64,000 nucleotides of DNA from Massilia sp. Root351 (GTDB taxonomy: Bacteria; Pseudomonadota; Gammaproteobacteria; Burkholderiales; Burkholderiaceae_D), in contig NZ_LMDJ01000023.1 in the NCBI RefSeq assembly GCF_001425045.1, positions 447,420-511,419 of the forward strand, read 5' to 3'. Positions 49,881 to 58,537 of the stretch are shown one piece after another. Made by a program: the position numbers and the translations under genes. The notes beneath the pieces are model-generated. The model did no database searches, had not been told where the DNA came from, and worked only from the letters and a program-made list of their open reading frames with translations. Each line of letters begins with the position of its first letter. Position 1 is the stretch's first letter.

Positions 49881-50729
49881 ATGACTTATTGTGTAGGGAT
49901 GCGCCTGGACGCAGGCCTGGTTTTCTTGTCGGACTCGCGCACCAACGCCGGCGTGGACCAGGTGAGCACGGCGCGCAAGCTGAACGTCTTCGAAATCCCG
50001 GGCGAGCGCATGATGGTGCTGATGACGGCCGGGAATCTGTCGATTTCGCAATCTGTGCGGCAACTGCTGTCCGAGCACGTCGGCGTGGCCGGCTACAGCA
50101 TCTGGAACGTGCCCACCATGCACGAGGCGGCGCGGCTGGTGGGCGAAGTGGTGCGCCTGGTGCATGAGCGCGACGCCAAGGCACTGGCCGAGTTCGGCAT
50201 TGATTTCAACGTCAGCCTGATATTCGGCGGCCAGATCACCGGCGAGCGCTGCCGCTTGTTCCAGGTGTACTCGGCCGGCAATTTCATCGAGTCGCACAAC
50301 GAGAACACCTATTTCCAGATCGGCGAGGCGAAGTACGGCAAGCCTATCATCGACCGCGTGGTGACGCCCTCCACTTCGCTGGACGAAGCGGCCAAGTGCG
50401 CGCTGATTTCCATGGATTCGACGCTGCGCTCGAACGTGTCGGTCGGCCTGCCGCTGGACTTGCTGGTCTATGAAAGCAACTCGCTGGCGGTGACGCGCTT
50501 CGTCACCATCGACGAGCGGAACCAGTACTTCCAGATGATACGCACCACCTGGGGCCAGCAATTGAAGACCATCTTCGAGGGCATCGCGGCGCCGGAATGG
50601 GACGCGGCGCCGGAGGTGGCGGCGAGCAGGCCGGTGCGCGTTCCGCTGCCGGACAGCCTGGCCCCCGCCACGCAGCCGCCGGGCCCGCTGCAGTCGTTCG
50701 CGCAGCAGTTCGGCAGCAAGCAGCAGTAA
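49881..50729 (+). CDS. Proteasome-type peptidase Anbu
   Basis: 282 residues. It begins MTYCVGMRLDAGLVFLSDSR, the Ntn-hydrolase N-terminus of Anbu with Thr2 as expected nucleophile after Met removal. The core covers about 1-240; a disordered Pro/Ala tail (about 242-282) ends the protein. Anbu is a proteasome beta-subunit homologue of bacteria that assembles as open rings or helices. It lies 88 nt after the transglutaminase, and the AT-rich stretch between could hold its own promoter. No ATPase unfoldase gene is present, as is normal for Anbu loci. Confidence 0.93.
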   Translation: MTYCVGMRLDAGLVFLSDSRTNAGVDQVSTARKLNVFEIPGERMMVLMTAGNLSISQSVRQLLSEHVGVAGYSIWNVPTMHEAARLVGEVVRLVHERDAKALAEFGIDFNVSLIFGGQITGERCRLFQVYSAGNFIESHNENTYFQIGEAKYGKPIIDRVVTPSTSLDEAAKCALISMDSTLRSNVSVGLPLDLLVYESNSLAVTRFVTIDERNQYFQMIRTTWGQQLKTIFEGIAAPEWDAAPEVAASRPVRVPLPDSLAPATQPPGPLQSFAQQFGSKQQ

Positions 50730-50739
50730 GCCATCCGCA

Positions 50740-53007
50740 TTACGGCCGCCAGCGCTTCAGCAGCAGTGCATTGCTGATGACGCTGACCGAGCTGAAGGCC
50801 ATGGCGGCGCCTGCCACCACCGGGCTGAGCAAGCCCGCCGCCGCCAGCGGTATTCCCACCAGGTTGTAGATAAAGGCCCAGAACAGGTTCTGGCGGATCT
50901 TGTTGTAGGTGCGGCGCGAGATGTCGATGGCGTCCGCCACCAGCGCCGGGTCGCCGCGCATCAGCGTGATGCCGGCGGCGTGCATGGCGACGTCAGTGCC
51001 GGTGGACATGGCGATGCCGACGTCGGCCGCCGTCAGCGCCGGCGCGTCGTTGATGCCATCCCCGACCATGGCAACGCTTTCGCCCGCCTTGCGCAAGCGC
51101 GCCACCTCGTCCGCCTTCGCTTCCGGCAACACCTCCGCAATCACCCGCCGGATGCCGAGCGCAGCGCCCACTGCCTGCGCACTGCCCTGGTTGTCGCCGG
51201 TGAGCAGCACGGTCTGGATGCCGAGCGCGTGCAGCTTGTCCACCGCGGCGCGCGCGCCGGGCTTGATCTGGTCGCCGAAAGCAATCAGTCCGAGCAGGCT
51301 CGGCGCCGGGCCGGCGGCGGCGACCCACGACACGGTATTGCCGGCATGCTCCAATACTTGGGCCCGGCCCTGGAGCGCCGCCAGATCGATGCCGGTTTCC
51401 CGCATCAGCCGCGTACTGCCCAGCAGCAAAGGCTGGCCGTCGACGGTGCCCGCCAGGCCGCGCCCGGGCAGCGCCGTCACACCAATTGCCCGCGACGGCG
51501 CCACGCCGCGCGCTTCGGCCAGCTTCCTGACGGCGGCAGCCAGCGGGTGCTCGCTGCCCTGCTGCAGCGAGGCGGCCAAGCGCAGCAAGTGTTCATCCGC
51601 GCCGGCCGCAGGCAGCAACTCGGTCACCACCGGCTCGCCCACGGTCAGCGTGCCGGTCTTGTCGAACACCACCGTGCTGACGCGGTGCGCGATCTCCAGC
51701 GCTTCCGCATCCTTGATCAGGATACCGTGCCGGGCGCCGACGCCGGTACCGGCCATGATGGCGGCAGGTGTGGCCAGCCCCAGTGCGCACGGGCAAGCGA
51801 TCACCAGCACCGCCACCGCATTGATGATGGCCGTCTCGGCGCCCGCGCCGGCCAGCCACCAGCCTGCGAAGGTGAGCAGTGCGATCACCAATACCACCGG
51901 CACGAACACCGAGCTGACCTGATCCACCATCCGCTGCACAGGCGCCTTTTCGGCCTGCGCGTTTTCCACCATGCGGATAATGCGCGACAGCGTTGTCTCG
52001 GCGCCCACCGCGTCGGTCCGGACCAGCAGCAAGCCTTCGGCATTGATCGCGCCTCCGGTCACCTTGGCGCCGGCATGTTTCGCCACCGGCATGCTCTCGC
52101 CGGTCAGCATGGATTCGTTCACATGGCTGGCCCCTTCCGTCACCGTGCCGTCCACCGGAATGCGCTCGCCGGGCCGCACCACCACCAGGTCGCCCACGCG
52201 CACCGCGCCCACGCGAAGTTCCACCTCCACGCCGTCGCGCCGCACGCGCGCCAGGTCCGGACGCAGCGCCTGCAGGGCGCGGATGGCGTCCGTGGTCTGG
52301 CGCTTGGCGCGCGCCTCCAGCCATTTGCCGAGCAATACCAGGGTGATGACGACCGATGCGGCCTCGAAGTACAGGTGCGGCATGCCGCCGCCCGACGCCA
52401 GCAGCTGATAGACACTCAGGCCGAATGCGGCGCTGGTGCCGATGGCCACCAGCAAGTCCATATTGCCGGCGCCCGCCCGCGCCGCCTTCCAGCCAGCGAT
52501 GTAAAAGCGCGCGCCCAGCCAGAACTGCACCGGCGCCGCCAGCGCAAGCTGCAGCCAGCCCGGCAGCATCCAGTGCTGTCCGGCCAGCTCCGCCACCATG
52601 GGCACAACCAGCGGCAGCGACAGCAATGCCGCGATGCCGACGCGGATCCCCTGCCAGTCGCGCCCGGCCGCCGCGCCCAGCGCCGGAACGGCTGGCGTGC
52701 CGATCGCTGCGCCCACTGCGTCGGGCGGCGCCGTGCCTTGGCCGGCGGCAGGCGCGCCGCCTGCCTCGGGCGTGGCCTGATAGCCTGCCGCCGCGATGGC
52801 GTCGACCAGCTGCTGCACCTCCACGCCCGGCGCCGCCACCACGTGCGCGCGTTCGGTCGCGAGATTGACGCTCACGCTGTCCACACCCACGACTTTGCTG
52901 ATTGCTTTTTCGACACGCCCGACGCAGGAAGCGCAGCTCATCCCCTCGATATCGAGGGAGAGTTCGCGCTGCGCGGCGCCGTTCTCTACTACCGCTGAAT
53001 TTGCCAT
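50740..53007 (-). CDS. copA: Copper-exporting P1B-type ATPase
   Basis: 755 residues. One N-terminal heavy-metal domain with GMSCASC (about 22-28), a Gly/Ala/Pro linker, eight membrane spans, actuator LTGES, ion-site CPC (C405-C407) in IACPCALGLATP, phosphorylation D449 (DKTGTLT), the SEHPL motif and GDGINDAPAL. It pumps Cu(I) from cytoplasm to periplasm. A CueR-type promoter lies immediately upstream (53038-53068). Together with the copper cluster at 14-18 kb it forms the copper response of this region. It ends 10 nt from the convergent Anbu gene. Confidence 0.95.
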   Translation of the reverse strand: MANSAVVENGAAQRELSLDIEGMSCASCVGRVEKAISKVVGVDSVSVNLATERAHVVAAPGVEVQQLVDAIAAAGYQATPEAGGAPAAGQGTAPPDAVGAAIGTPAVPALGAAAGRDWQGIRVGIAALLSLPLVVPMVAELAGQHWMLPGWLQLALAAPVQFWLGARFYIAGWKAARAGAGNMDLLVAIGTSAAFGLSVYQLLASGGGMPHLYFEAASVVITLVLLGKWLEARAKRQTTDAIRALQALRPDLARVRRDGVEVELRVGAVRVGDLVVVRPGERIPVDGTVTEGASHVNESMLTGESMPVAKHAGAKVTGGAINAEGLLLVRTDAVGAETTLSRIIRMVENAQAEKAPVQRMVDQVSSVFVPVVLVIALLTFAGWWLAGAGAETAIINAVAVLVIACPCALGLATPAAIMAGTGVGARHGILIKDAEALEIAHRVSTVVFDKTGTLTVGEPVVTELLPAAGADEHLLRLAASLQQGSEHPLAAAVRKLAEARGVAPSRAIGVTALPGRGLAGTVDGQPLLLGSTRLMRETGIDLAALQGRAQVLEHAGNTVSWVAAAGPAPSLLGLIAFGDQIKPGARAAVDKLHALGIQTVLLTGDNQGSAQAVGAALGIRRVIAEVLPEAKADEVARLRKAGESVAMVGDGINDAPALTAADVGIAMSTGTDVAMHAAGITLMRGDPALVADAIDISRRTYNKIRQNLFWAFIYNLVGIPLAAAGLLSPVVAGAAMAFSSVSVISNALLLKRWRP

Positions 53008-53037
53008 GATGCCGTCCCGAATGCTGATCCGGCTTCC

Positions 53038-53068
53038 AGTGTAGGGCTTCCCATGATGGGAAGGTCAA
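53038..53068 (-). promoter_or_regulatory. CueR-type promoter of copA
   Basis: On the minus strand -35 TTGACC (53068-53063), then a 19-bp spacer holding the dyad CTTCCCAT-C-ATGGGAAG (53063-53047), then -10 TACACT (53043-53038). The long spacer and dyad are diagnostic of MerR-family copper regulation and match the site at 14040-14070. The start codon is about 30 nt downstream of the -10. Confidence 0.88.
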
Positions 53069-53108
53069 GCACAGGATGACCGGCCTGTCAGCCCGCGAAA
53101 CCGCACAG

Positions 53109-55091
53109 TCAGCGCCGTTCCGTGCCGCCCGGCAGCGTCATGGTGAACCGCGTGCCTTCGCCGAGCTCGCTCTTGACGTCGATTTTGCCATCCAGCACGC
53201 CGTACACGATGTTGTACACGATGTTGAGGCCGAGCCCGGACCCGCCCCGCCCCAGCTTGGTGGTAAAGAAGGGGTCGTAGATGCGGCTCATATTCTCCGG
53301 CGCGATGCCGCCGCCGTTGTCGGACACGCACACCTCCACCTTGCCGCCTTCGACGCTGCGCCCGGTCACCAGCACCTCTCCCTCGCCACGCCCGTCGAAG
53401 CCGTGGCTGAGGGCGTTGGTGATGAGATTGATCAGGACCTGGCCGAACGGACCGGGGTAACTGTTCATTTCGATCAGTTCGTGCACTTCCTGGCGCACCC
53501 GGATACCGGATTTTTTAAAGGTGGGCATCAGCACCAGCAGGATCTCGTCCACCAGCTCGGCCAGCATGAACACGCGGCGCTGCGACGTGGTGCGGTCCAC
53601 CGCCACCTGCTTGAAGCTGGCCACCAGGTCCACCGCCCGGTGCAGGTTGCGCAGCACGATCTCGCCGCCGCCGTTGATGTCGGCAACAAAGGTCTGCAAG
53701 GTGGAGCGCTTCAGGCCCTCTGCCGACAGCTTCTGAAACTCGCGGGTCTGGTCCATCAGTGTGCTGACCGCCAGCAGGCTGTTGCCGATCGGCGTGTTCA
53801 GTTCATGCGCCACCCCGGCCACCAGCGCGCCCAGCGCGGCCAGCTTCTCGTTGCGCACCAGCTCATCCTGGGCGCGCTGCAGCGTTTCCAGCGACGCGGC
53901 CAGGCCCCGGTTGGCCTCGACCATCTGGCCGGTGCGTTCGGCCACTTCCAGTTCCAGGCGGTCGCGGTATTGCAGCAGTTCGCGCTCACCGCGCTTGCGC
54001 TCGGTGATGTCGGTGGACACGCCGCCCAGCGCCCAGGTATGGCCCTGCTCGTCGATCAGGGGGAACTTCTCGGACAGGTAAGTGCGTTCCTCGCCGGTGT
54101 GGTCCGGCACCGATTCTTCGTAGGCCCTGGCGTGCCCGCTGTCGAGCACCTCGCGGTCGTTCTCCCGCAACTGGCTGGCAGCGCCGGCGCTGTACAGCCG
54201 CACGTCGTCCTGGCCGATGGGTTCGGGCGCGCCTGCCGGCAGGGTGAGCCGGAAGCGCTCGTTGACCAGCATGTAGCGCCCCTCCAGGTCCTTGATGTAA
54301 ATGACCGCTGAGGACTTCTCGACGATGTTTTCCAGCAGCGACTGGCTGCGGCGCAGCGCCGCGTCGCGCGCGGCGATGGTGCCAAGCATGGTGTTGATGG
54401 CTTCGGCCAGCCGCCCTACTTCGTCGCGCCCTGCCACTTGGGCGCGCAGGTCGTAGCGCTGCTCCTGGGTGACCCGGTGCGCCACCGAGGACAGGGCCAG
54501 CAGCGGGCGCGTGACCAGGCGCCGCACGATCAGCGCATGCAGCAGGCCGCCCACCGTCAGCGTCAGCAGCACCACCGCCAGCACCAGGCCGTAGTGGCGC
54601 AGCCGCTCGCCCAGCGGGGGCAGCGCGTACTCCACCTGCAGGTAGCCCAAGGTCTCGCGCTCCAGGCGCACCGGCACCATCATGGTCAGGTAGGGGCCGG
54701 CGAAGTGGTAGCCGGGCGCGGCGGTGTTCTTCCCGGACCAGACGCAGCCGCCGTCGCCGCTGCGCCGGTAGCGGGCGAATTCCCGGTGCTGGGCGTCGAA
54801 CAGGCAGGCGCTCTGGATGTCCGGGGTGCCGCGCAGCGCGGCCAGCGTGCGGGTGGCAACGGCGCGGTCGCCGAAATTCAGGTCGGCGTCCAGTTTGAGC
54901 GATACCAGTTCGATGCGGCCGGCCAGGTCCGATACCAGTTTGGGACGGGCCACGACCACGTCATACGAGGCAAGGGCCAGCAAGGCGGCCAGCAGCGACA
55001 CGCCGGCAGTCACCACCGACACGAACAGCAGCTTGCGCTGCAGCGCAGTATCGCGCAGCGACACGCTCAGCGCCTTGTGCGGCGCTTTCAC
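53109..55091 (-). CDS. Membrane sensor histidine kinase with HAMP and PAS domains
   Basis: 660 residues. Two membrane spans (LLFVSVVTAGVSLLAALLAL near 20-40 and LVLAVVLLTLTVGGLLHALI near 170-189) flank a periplasmic sensor with FDAQHREFARYRRSGDGG. HAMP and PAS follow (to about 390), then HisKA with VAHELNTPIGN (H429) and HATPase with NALSHG, DNGGG and GGSGLGLNIVYNIVYGVLDG. The HELNTP form is common in kinases of the NtrY-like/HisKA_4 type. No response regulator is adjacent. Its periplasmic part resembles CHASE8-like sensors, which is an inference. Confidence 0.9.
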   Translation of the reverse strand: MKAPHKALSVSLRDTALQRKLLFVSVVTAGVSLLAALLALASYDVVVARPKLVSDLAGRIELVSLKLDADLNFGDRAVATRTLAALRGTPDIQSACLFDAQHREFARYRRSGDGGCVWSGKNTAAPGYHFAGPYLTMMVPVRLERETLGYLQVEYALPPLGERLRHYGLVLAVVLLTLTVGGLLHALIVRRLVTRPLLALSSVAHRVTQEQRYDLRAQVAGRDEVGRLAEAINTMLGTIAARDAALRRSQSLLENIVEKSSAVIYIKDLEGRYMLVNERFRLTLPAGAPEPIGQDDVRLYSAGAASQLRENDREVLDSGHARAYEESVPDHTGEERTYLSEKFPLIDEQGHTWALGGVSTDITERKRGERELLQYRDRLELEVAERTGQMVEANRGLAASLETLQRAQDELVRNEKLAALGALVAGVAHELNTPIGNSLLAVSTLMDQTREFQKLSAEGLKRSTLQTFVADINGGGEIVLRNLHRAVDLVASFKQVAVDRTTSQRRVFMLAELVDEILLVLMPTFKKSGIRVRQEVHELIEMNSYPGPFGQVLINLITNALSHGFDGRGEGEVLVTGRSVEGGKVEVCVSDNGGGIAPENMSRIYDPFFTTKLGRGGSGLGLNIVYNIVYGVLDGKIDVKSELGEGTRFTMTLPGGTERR

Positions 55092-55582
55092 CCGGCCGCC
55101 CTGCCGGCCACGCGCTCGATCGGCATCATAGTGCTCCAGCCCCCATATCGCTAGGAAACATCTTTGATTCTAGCGCAATCAATCGGGACACAGCGAGCAT
55201 TTTGGCGCGCGGGCAGGCAGGGCCGGAGGCACCCATTCTTGCTCTGACGCTGCATGCATTAAACTGATCCGAAAAGCCGGCACGCATGCACAGGAGTTAT
55301 AATACGTTCATAAATCGCTAACGATGTAAGCCTATTCCTACTGTGCGTTGAGGAATCTCACAAGTAGTTACAATTGTTACCCTGTCTGGTGGGAATGTGT
55401 GCTTTTTGCGCAAAATGAGCATGCTATTATCGCTTCGCTTTGCAAGCCATAGGCAAAAGGCGCATGATGTAATGCGCTGCACCAAATAGCAAAAGCATAA
55501 AACATTAGTTGTCGCTTGGAAAGAAGTGGTATCATCCGCATCCACGTCGCCGGCTGCGACTTGCATAGGGGCAAACTCGAAG
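55092..55582. other. 491-bp intergenic region, AT-richer than surroundings
   Basis: It separates the sensor kinase (minus) from a small membrane-protein gene (plus). A perfect -10 TATAAT occurs at 55298-55303 without a good -35, and a second candidate TATCAT lies near 55530. The stretch contains short inverted runs such as GTTACAATTGTTAC near 55370. No convincing ORF, terminator or tRNA was found. It probably holds divergent promoters and a long leader; a small RNA gene cannot be excluded. Confidence 0.4.
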
Positions 55583-55990
55583 ATGGAATTATTCAACAAA
55601 TCCGGCGTTTTGGTAGCAACGGTGCTGGTTACCGTTGGCGTACTGATCGGCGTGCAAGCCAAGGACGATATGGTCCCGCCCGCACCGGTCATCGAAGCGA
55701 CGGCCTTGCAAATGAATAAGGGCGGCAATTTTGCTGCGGAGCGGCGACTGCGCGAATGGGCCGAACAAGGCTCGGCTGTGGCGCGCCGCGAACTGGCCCG
55801 CCAGTACCAGGCCGACAGCAGCCGCCGCGAGGAAGCCATCAAGCTGTTTGAAGACGCCGCCCGCGCCGGCGATAGCCAGGCCGCCACCCAGTTGTCCGAG
55901 ATGCAGCGCGAGGCGCGCGACGCCGAACTGAGCAATATCAAGGAAGCGGCCGCCACCCGCACCGCAGCCAATACCTGGAACCGCTATTAA
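55583..55990 (+). CDS. Small membrane-anchored helical protein, Sel1-like
   Basis: 135 residues from the ATG at 55583. One N-terminal membrane segment (VLVATVLVTVGVLIGV, about 8-23), then helix pairs: LQMNKGGNFAAERRLREWAE, GSAVARRELARQYQADSSRR, EEAIKLFEDAARAGDSQAAT, which resemble one or two Sel1-type repeats, and an Ala-rich helical end. Such proteins scaffold protein contacts at the membrane. It is followed by a LysR gene after 15 nt in the same direction. No specific function is known. Confidence 0.7.
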   Translation: MELFNKSGVLVATVLVTVGVLIGVQAKDDMVPPAPVIEATALQMNKGGNFAAERRLREWAEQGSAVARRELARQYQADSSRREEAIKLFEDAARAGDSQAATQLSEMQREARDAELSNIKEAAATRTAANTWNRY

Positions 55991-56005
55991 GCGTTGCCAC
56001 GGCTG

Positions 56006-56923
56006 ATGGATAGACTACGCGCACTGGAAGTGTTCGTCGAAGTCGTCCGCAAGGAAGGCTTTGCCCGCGCCGCCGAAGCCCTCGACACCTCCCCCGCCAA
56101 CGTTACCCGCTATATCAGCGACCTGGAAGCGCACCTGCACACGCGCCTGCTTAACCGCAGCTCGCGCCGCATGTCGCTCACGTCGAGCGGCGAAGCGCTG
56201 TTCGAGCGCGCTAAGTCCATCCTCGATGAAGTGGCCGAGGCCGAAGCCATTGTTTCCTCCGCCACCATGCAGCCGCGCGGCTTGCTGCGCATTAACGCGC
56301 CGCTCAGCTTCGGCGTGCAGCACCTGGCGCCACTGTGGCCGCGCTTCATGGAACTTTACCCCGACGTGCAGCTGGAAGTGGCGCTGATTGACCGCGTGGT
56401 CGACATTGTCGAGGAGGGCTACGACATGGCCATCCGCATCTCGCGTGCAGGCTCGGCCTCGCACGTGGCGCGCAAGCTGGCCAGTTCGGTGAACGTGCTG
56501 TGCGCCGCGCCCGCCTACCTGGCCAGGCACGGCGCCCCGGCCACCCCGGCCGAGCTGCTGAAGCACCAGTGCATCGGCTACAGCTATGCCGCCAGCGACG
56601 AATGGCAGCTGCTGGACGCGGAAGGCAAGGCGCACACTGTCAAGATTCCCTTCATGATGCGCACCAATAACGGCGATACGGCGCGCGCCGTGGCGCTGGG
56701 CGGGCGCGGCATCATCTGGCAGCCGACCTTCCTGGTGGGCGCCGATCTGCGCGCCGGCCGGCTGGTGCCGGTGCTGCCCGACTACCGCATGCAGGACATC
56801 GACATCCAGGCCGTGTACCCGAGCCGGCGCCACCTGAGCGCCAAGGTGCGCGTGATGATCGATTTCCTGGTGGACCAGTTCAAGGACACGCCGCCCTGGG
56901 ACCGCCCCGGCGCCGCCGGCTAG
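56006..56923 (+). CDS. LysR-family transcriptional regulator
   Basis: 305 residues from the ATG at 56006; a TTG twelve bases earlier is less likely. The helix-turn-helix MDRLRALEVFVEVVRKEGFA and SPANVTRYISDLEAHLHTRL is followed by a CrgA-type substrate-binding domain (GLLRINAPLSFGVQHLAPLW, EGYDMAIRISRAGSASHVAR). It lies 15 nt behind the small membrane-protein gene. Target and ligand are unknown. The next gene (DUF1275) is 96 nt on and could be in its regulon. Confidence 0.9.
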   Translation: MDRLRALEVFVEVVRKEGFARAAEALDTSPANVTRYISDLEAHLHTRLLNRSSRRMSLTSSGEALFERAKSILDEVAEAEAIVSSATMQPRGLLRINAPLSFGVQHLAPLWPRFMELYPDVQLEVALIDRVVDIVEEGYDMAIRISRAGSASHVARKLASSVNVLCAAPAYLARHGAPATPAELLKHQCIGYSYAASDEWQLLDAEGKAHTVKIPFMMRTNNGDTARAVALGGRGIIWQPTFLVGADLRAGRLVPVLPDYRMQDIDIQAVYPSRRHLSAKVRVMIDFLVDQFKDTPPWDRPGAAG

Positions 56924-57019
56924 CGCGGCACGGCCCCGGCCTATAGGGCATAAGGGAGAGCGCGTTTCGCCGCGCGCTGCGTTACAGTGCCTCCTTTTAC
57001 AGATAGATGGAGCATTTTC

Positions 57020-57715
57020 ATGGCGGACAGCAAGAACGAAGTACAGGCATCCCGACAGGCCGTAGCGCTTGGTTTTCTCGCAGGGTACGTCGACGCGCTG
57101 GGTTTCGTGGCCCTGTTCGGCCTGTTTACGGCCCACGTGACCGGTAACTTCGTGCTGATCGGCAGCGAACTGGCCAGGCCCAGCGGAAATAGCGTGCTGA
57201 TCAAATTCCTGGCCTTCGGCGCCTTCGTGGCTGCCGTCGCCTTTACCCGGCTGTACATCCTCTGGCTGGAACGGCGCGGCGTGGCGCCGCTGCGCTCCGT
57301 GTTCGGGCTGCAATTGCTGTTGCTCATCGGCTTTATGCTGGCTGGCCTGGCAGCACTGCCGGTGACCGCCTCCGACACCCCGCTGGCCCTGCTGGCGGGC
57401 GCCATCGGCGCCGCCGCCATGGGCGTGCAGAACGCCGCCGCCAAGCTGCTGCTGTCCAACCTGACCCCGACCACCGTTATGACCGGCAATGTCACGCAAC
57501 TGGTGATCGATCTGGTGGACGTGGTGCGCGGCGGCGCCGACCAGGCCATCCACCGCCGCTGCGCCAAATTCCTGTGGCCGATACTGGCATTCGGCAGCGG
57601 TTGCATCGGCGGCGCGTTTGCATACATTTACGCCGGCTTTTACGGCCTGCTGCCCGCCATCGCGCTGCTGGCGTGGCTCACCTGGGGCGCGCGCCCGCAG
57701 CCGGCGGCAGCCTAG
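57020..57715 (+). CDS. DUF1275 / YoaK-family membrane protein
   Basis: 231 residues from the ATG at 57020. It starts with the DUF1275 pattern LGFLAGYVDALGFVALFGLFTAHVTGNFV, and has about six hydrophobic segments with AAAMGVQNAAAKLLLSNLTPTTVMTGNVTQLVID. Members are inner-membrane proteins of unknown transport function. Start preferred over an upstream ATG at 56987, since the extra residues look non-coding. Confidence 0.88.
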   Translation: MADSKNEVQASRQAVALGFLAGYVDALGFVALFGLFTAHVTGNFVLIGSELARPSGNSVLIKFLAFGAFVAAVAFTRLYILWLERRGVAPLRSVFGLQLLLLIGFMLAGLAALPVTASDTPLALLAGAIGAAAMGVQNAAAKLLLSNLTPTTVMTGNVTQLVIDLVDVVRGGADQAIHRRCAKFLWPILAFGSGCIGGAFAYIYAGFYGLLPAIALLAWLTWGARPQPAAA

Positions 57716-57850
57716 CGCGGACTGCAACGACTTGCAAACTCCGCGTTAACCCCGATTAACATCTCTTAACTTGATCTGCCTACGTTGCCCGTACATCATA
57801 AATGCATGAGAAGCAACAGCGTTCGCTGCTGCAGTACGTAGGAGATCACA

Positions 57851-58528
57851 ATGCAGCTCAATACTGTCAACATCCACATCATGCATGAAGACCCCGTCAT
57901 GACGGCGGGACTGCGCGCCATCCTGGGCGAGCATGGCGAATTCACCGTCTCCACCCACGCGCTGTGCCCGCATGCGCTGAGCATGGCGCACGTCATCGTG
58001 GCCGACTACCAGAGCGGCATCGCCGCCGCCCGGCAGATGCCGCAGGACCGCTACAGCCCTGCACCGCGCGTGCTCATCGTGACGCAGTTCGACAAGGAGT
58101 GGGAGGTGCGCATGGCCATGGACAGCGGCGTGCACGGCTACCTGCTGCAAGGCTGCAGCGCCGAGGAGCTGGCCAAGGCGGCACGCCTGCTGAGCCAGGG
58201 CCTGCGCTACCTGAGCGAGGCGGTGACGCGCTGCGTGGCCGACAGCCTGAGCCGCGAGTCGCTGACCGGCCGCGAAACGGACGTGCTGCGCCTGCTGGCC
58301 CAAGGCTGCTGCAACAAGTCCATCGCGCGCGAACTGGGCATCGGCGTGGGCACCGTGAAGACGCACGTCAAAGGCCTGATGAGCAAGCTGGACGCCACCG
58401 CCCGCACCCACGCGGTGGTGGTGGCCACGCAGCGCGGCCTGATCGGTCCCAGCCAGCGCGCCACCGCCCCCAAGAACATCATGCCCCGTCCCCAGAACAA
58501 CGGTTTTCACAACGCAGCACTACAGTAA
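57851..58528 (+). CDS. LuxR-type response regulator with altered receiver
   Basis: 225 residues. Receiver-like domain 1-115 with MHEDPVMTAGLRAIL and a possible phosphoacceptor D52 (VIVADYQSG), but the conserved Lys of GYLLK is Gln (GYLLQG, Q100), so phosphorylation switching may be weakened. The GerE/LuxR helix-turn-helix is complete: LTGRETDVLRLLAQGCCNKS, IARELGIGVGTVKTHVKGLM. GGAG precedes the ATG. It ends 9 nt before the catalase gene and is almost certainly co-transcribed with it, suggesting linkage to oxidative stress. Confidence 0.88.
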   Translation: MQLNTVNIHIMHEDPVMTAGLRAILGEHGEFTVSTHALCPHALSMAHVIVADYQSGIAAARQMPQDRYSPAPRVLIVTQFDKEWEVRMAMDSGVHGYLLQGCSAEELAKAARLLSQGLRYLSEAVTRCVADSLSRESLTGRETDVLRLLAQGCCNKSIARELGIGVGTVKTHVKGLMSKLDATARTHAVVVATQRGLIGPSQRATAPKNIMPRPQNNGFHNAALQ

Positions 58529-58537
58529 GGATAATTT

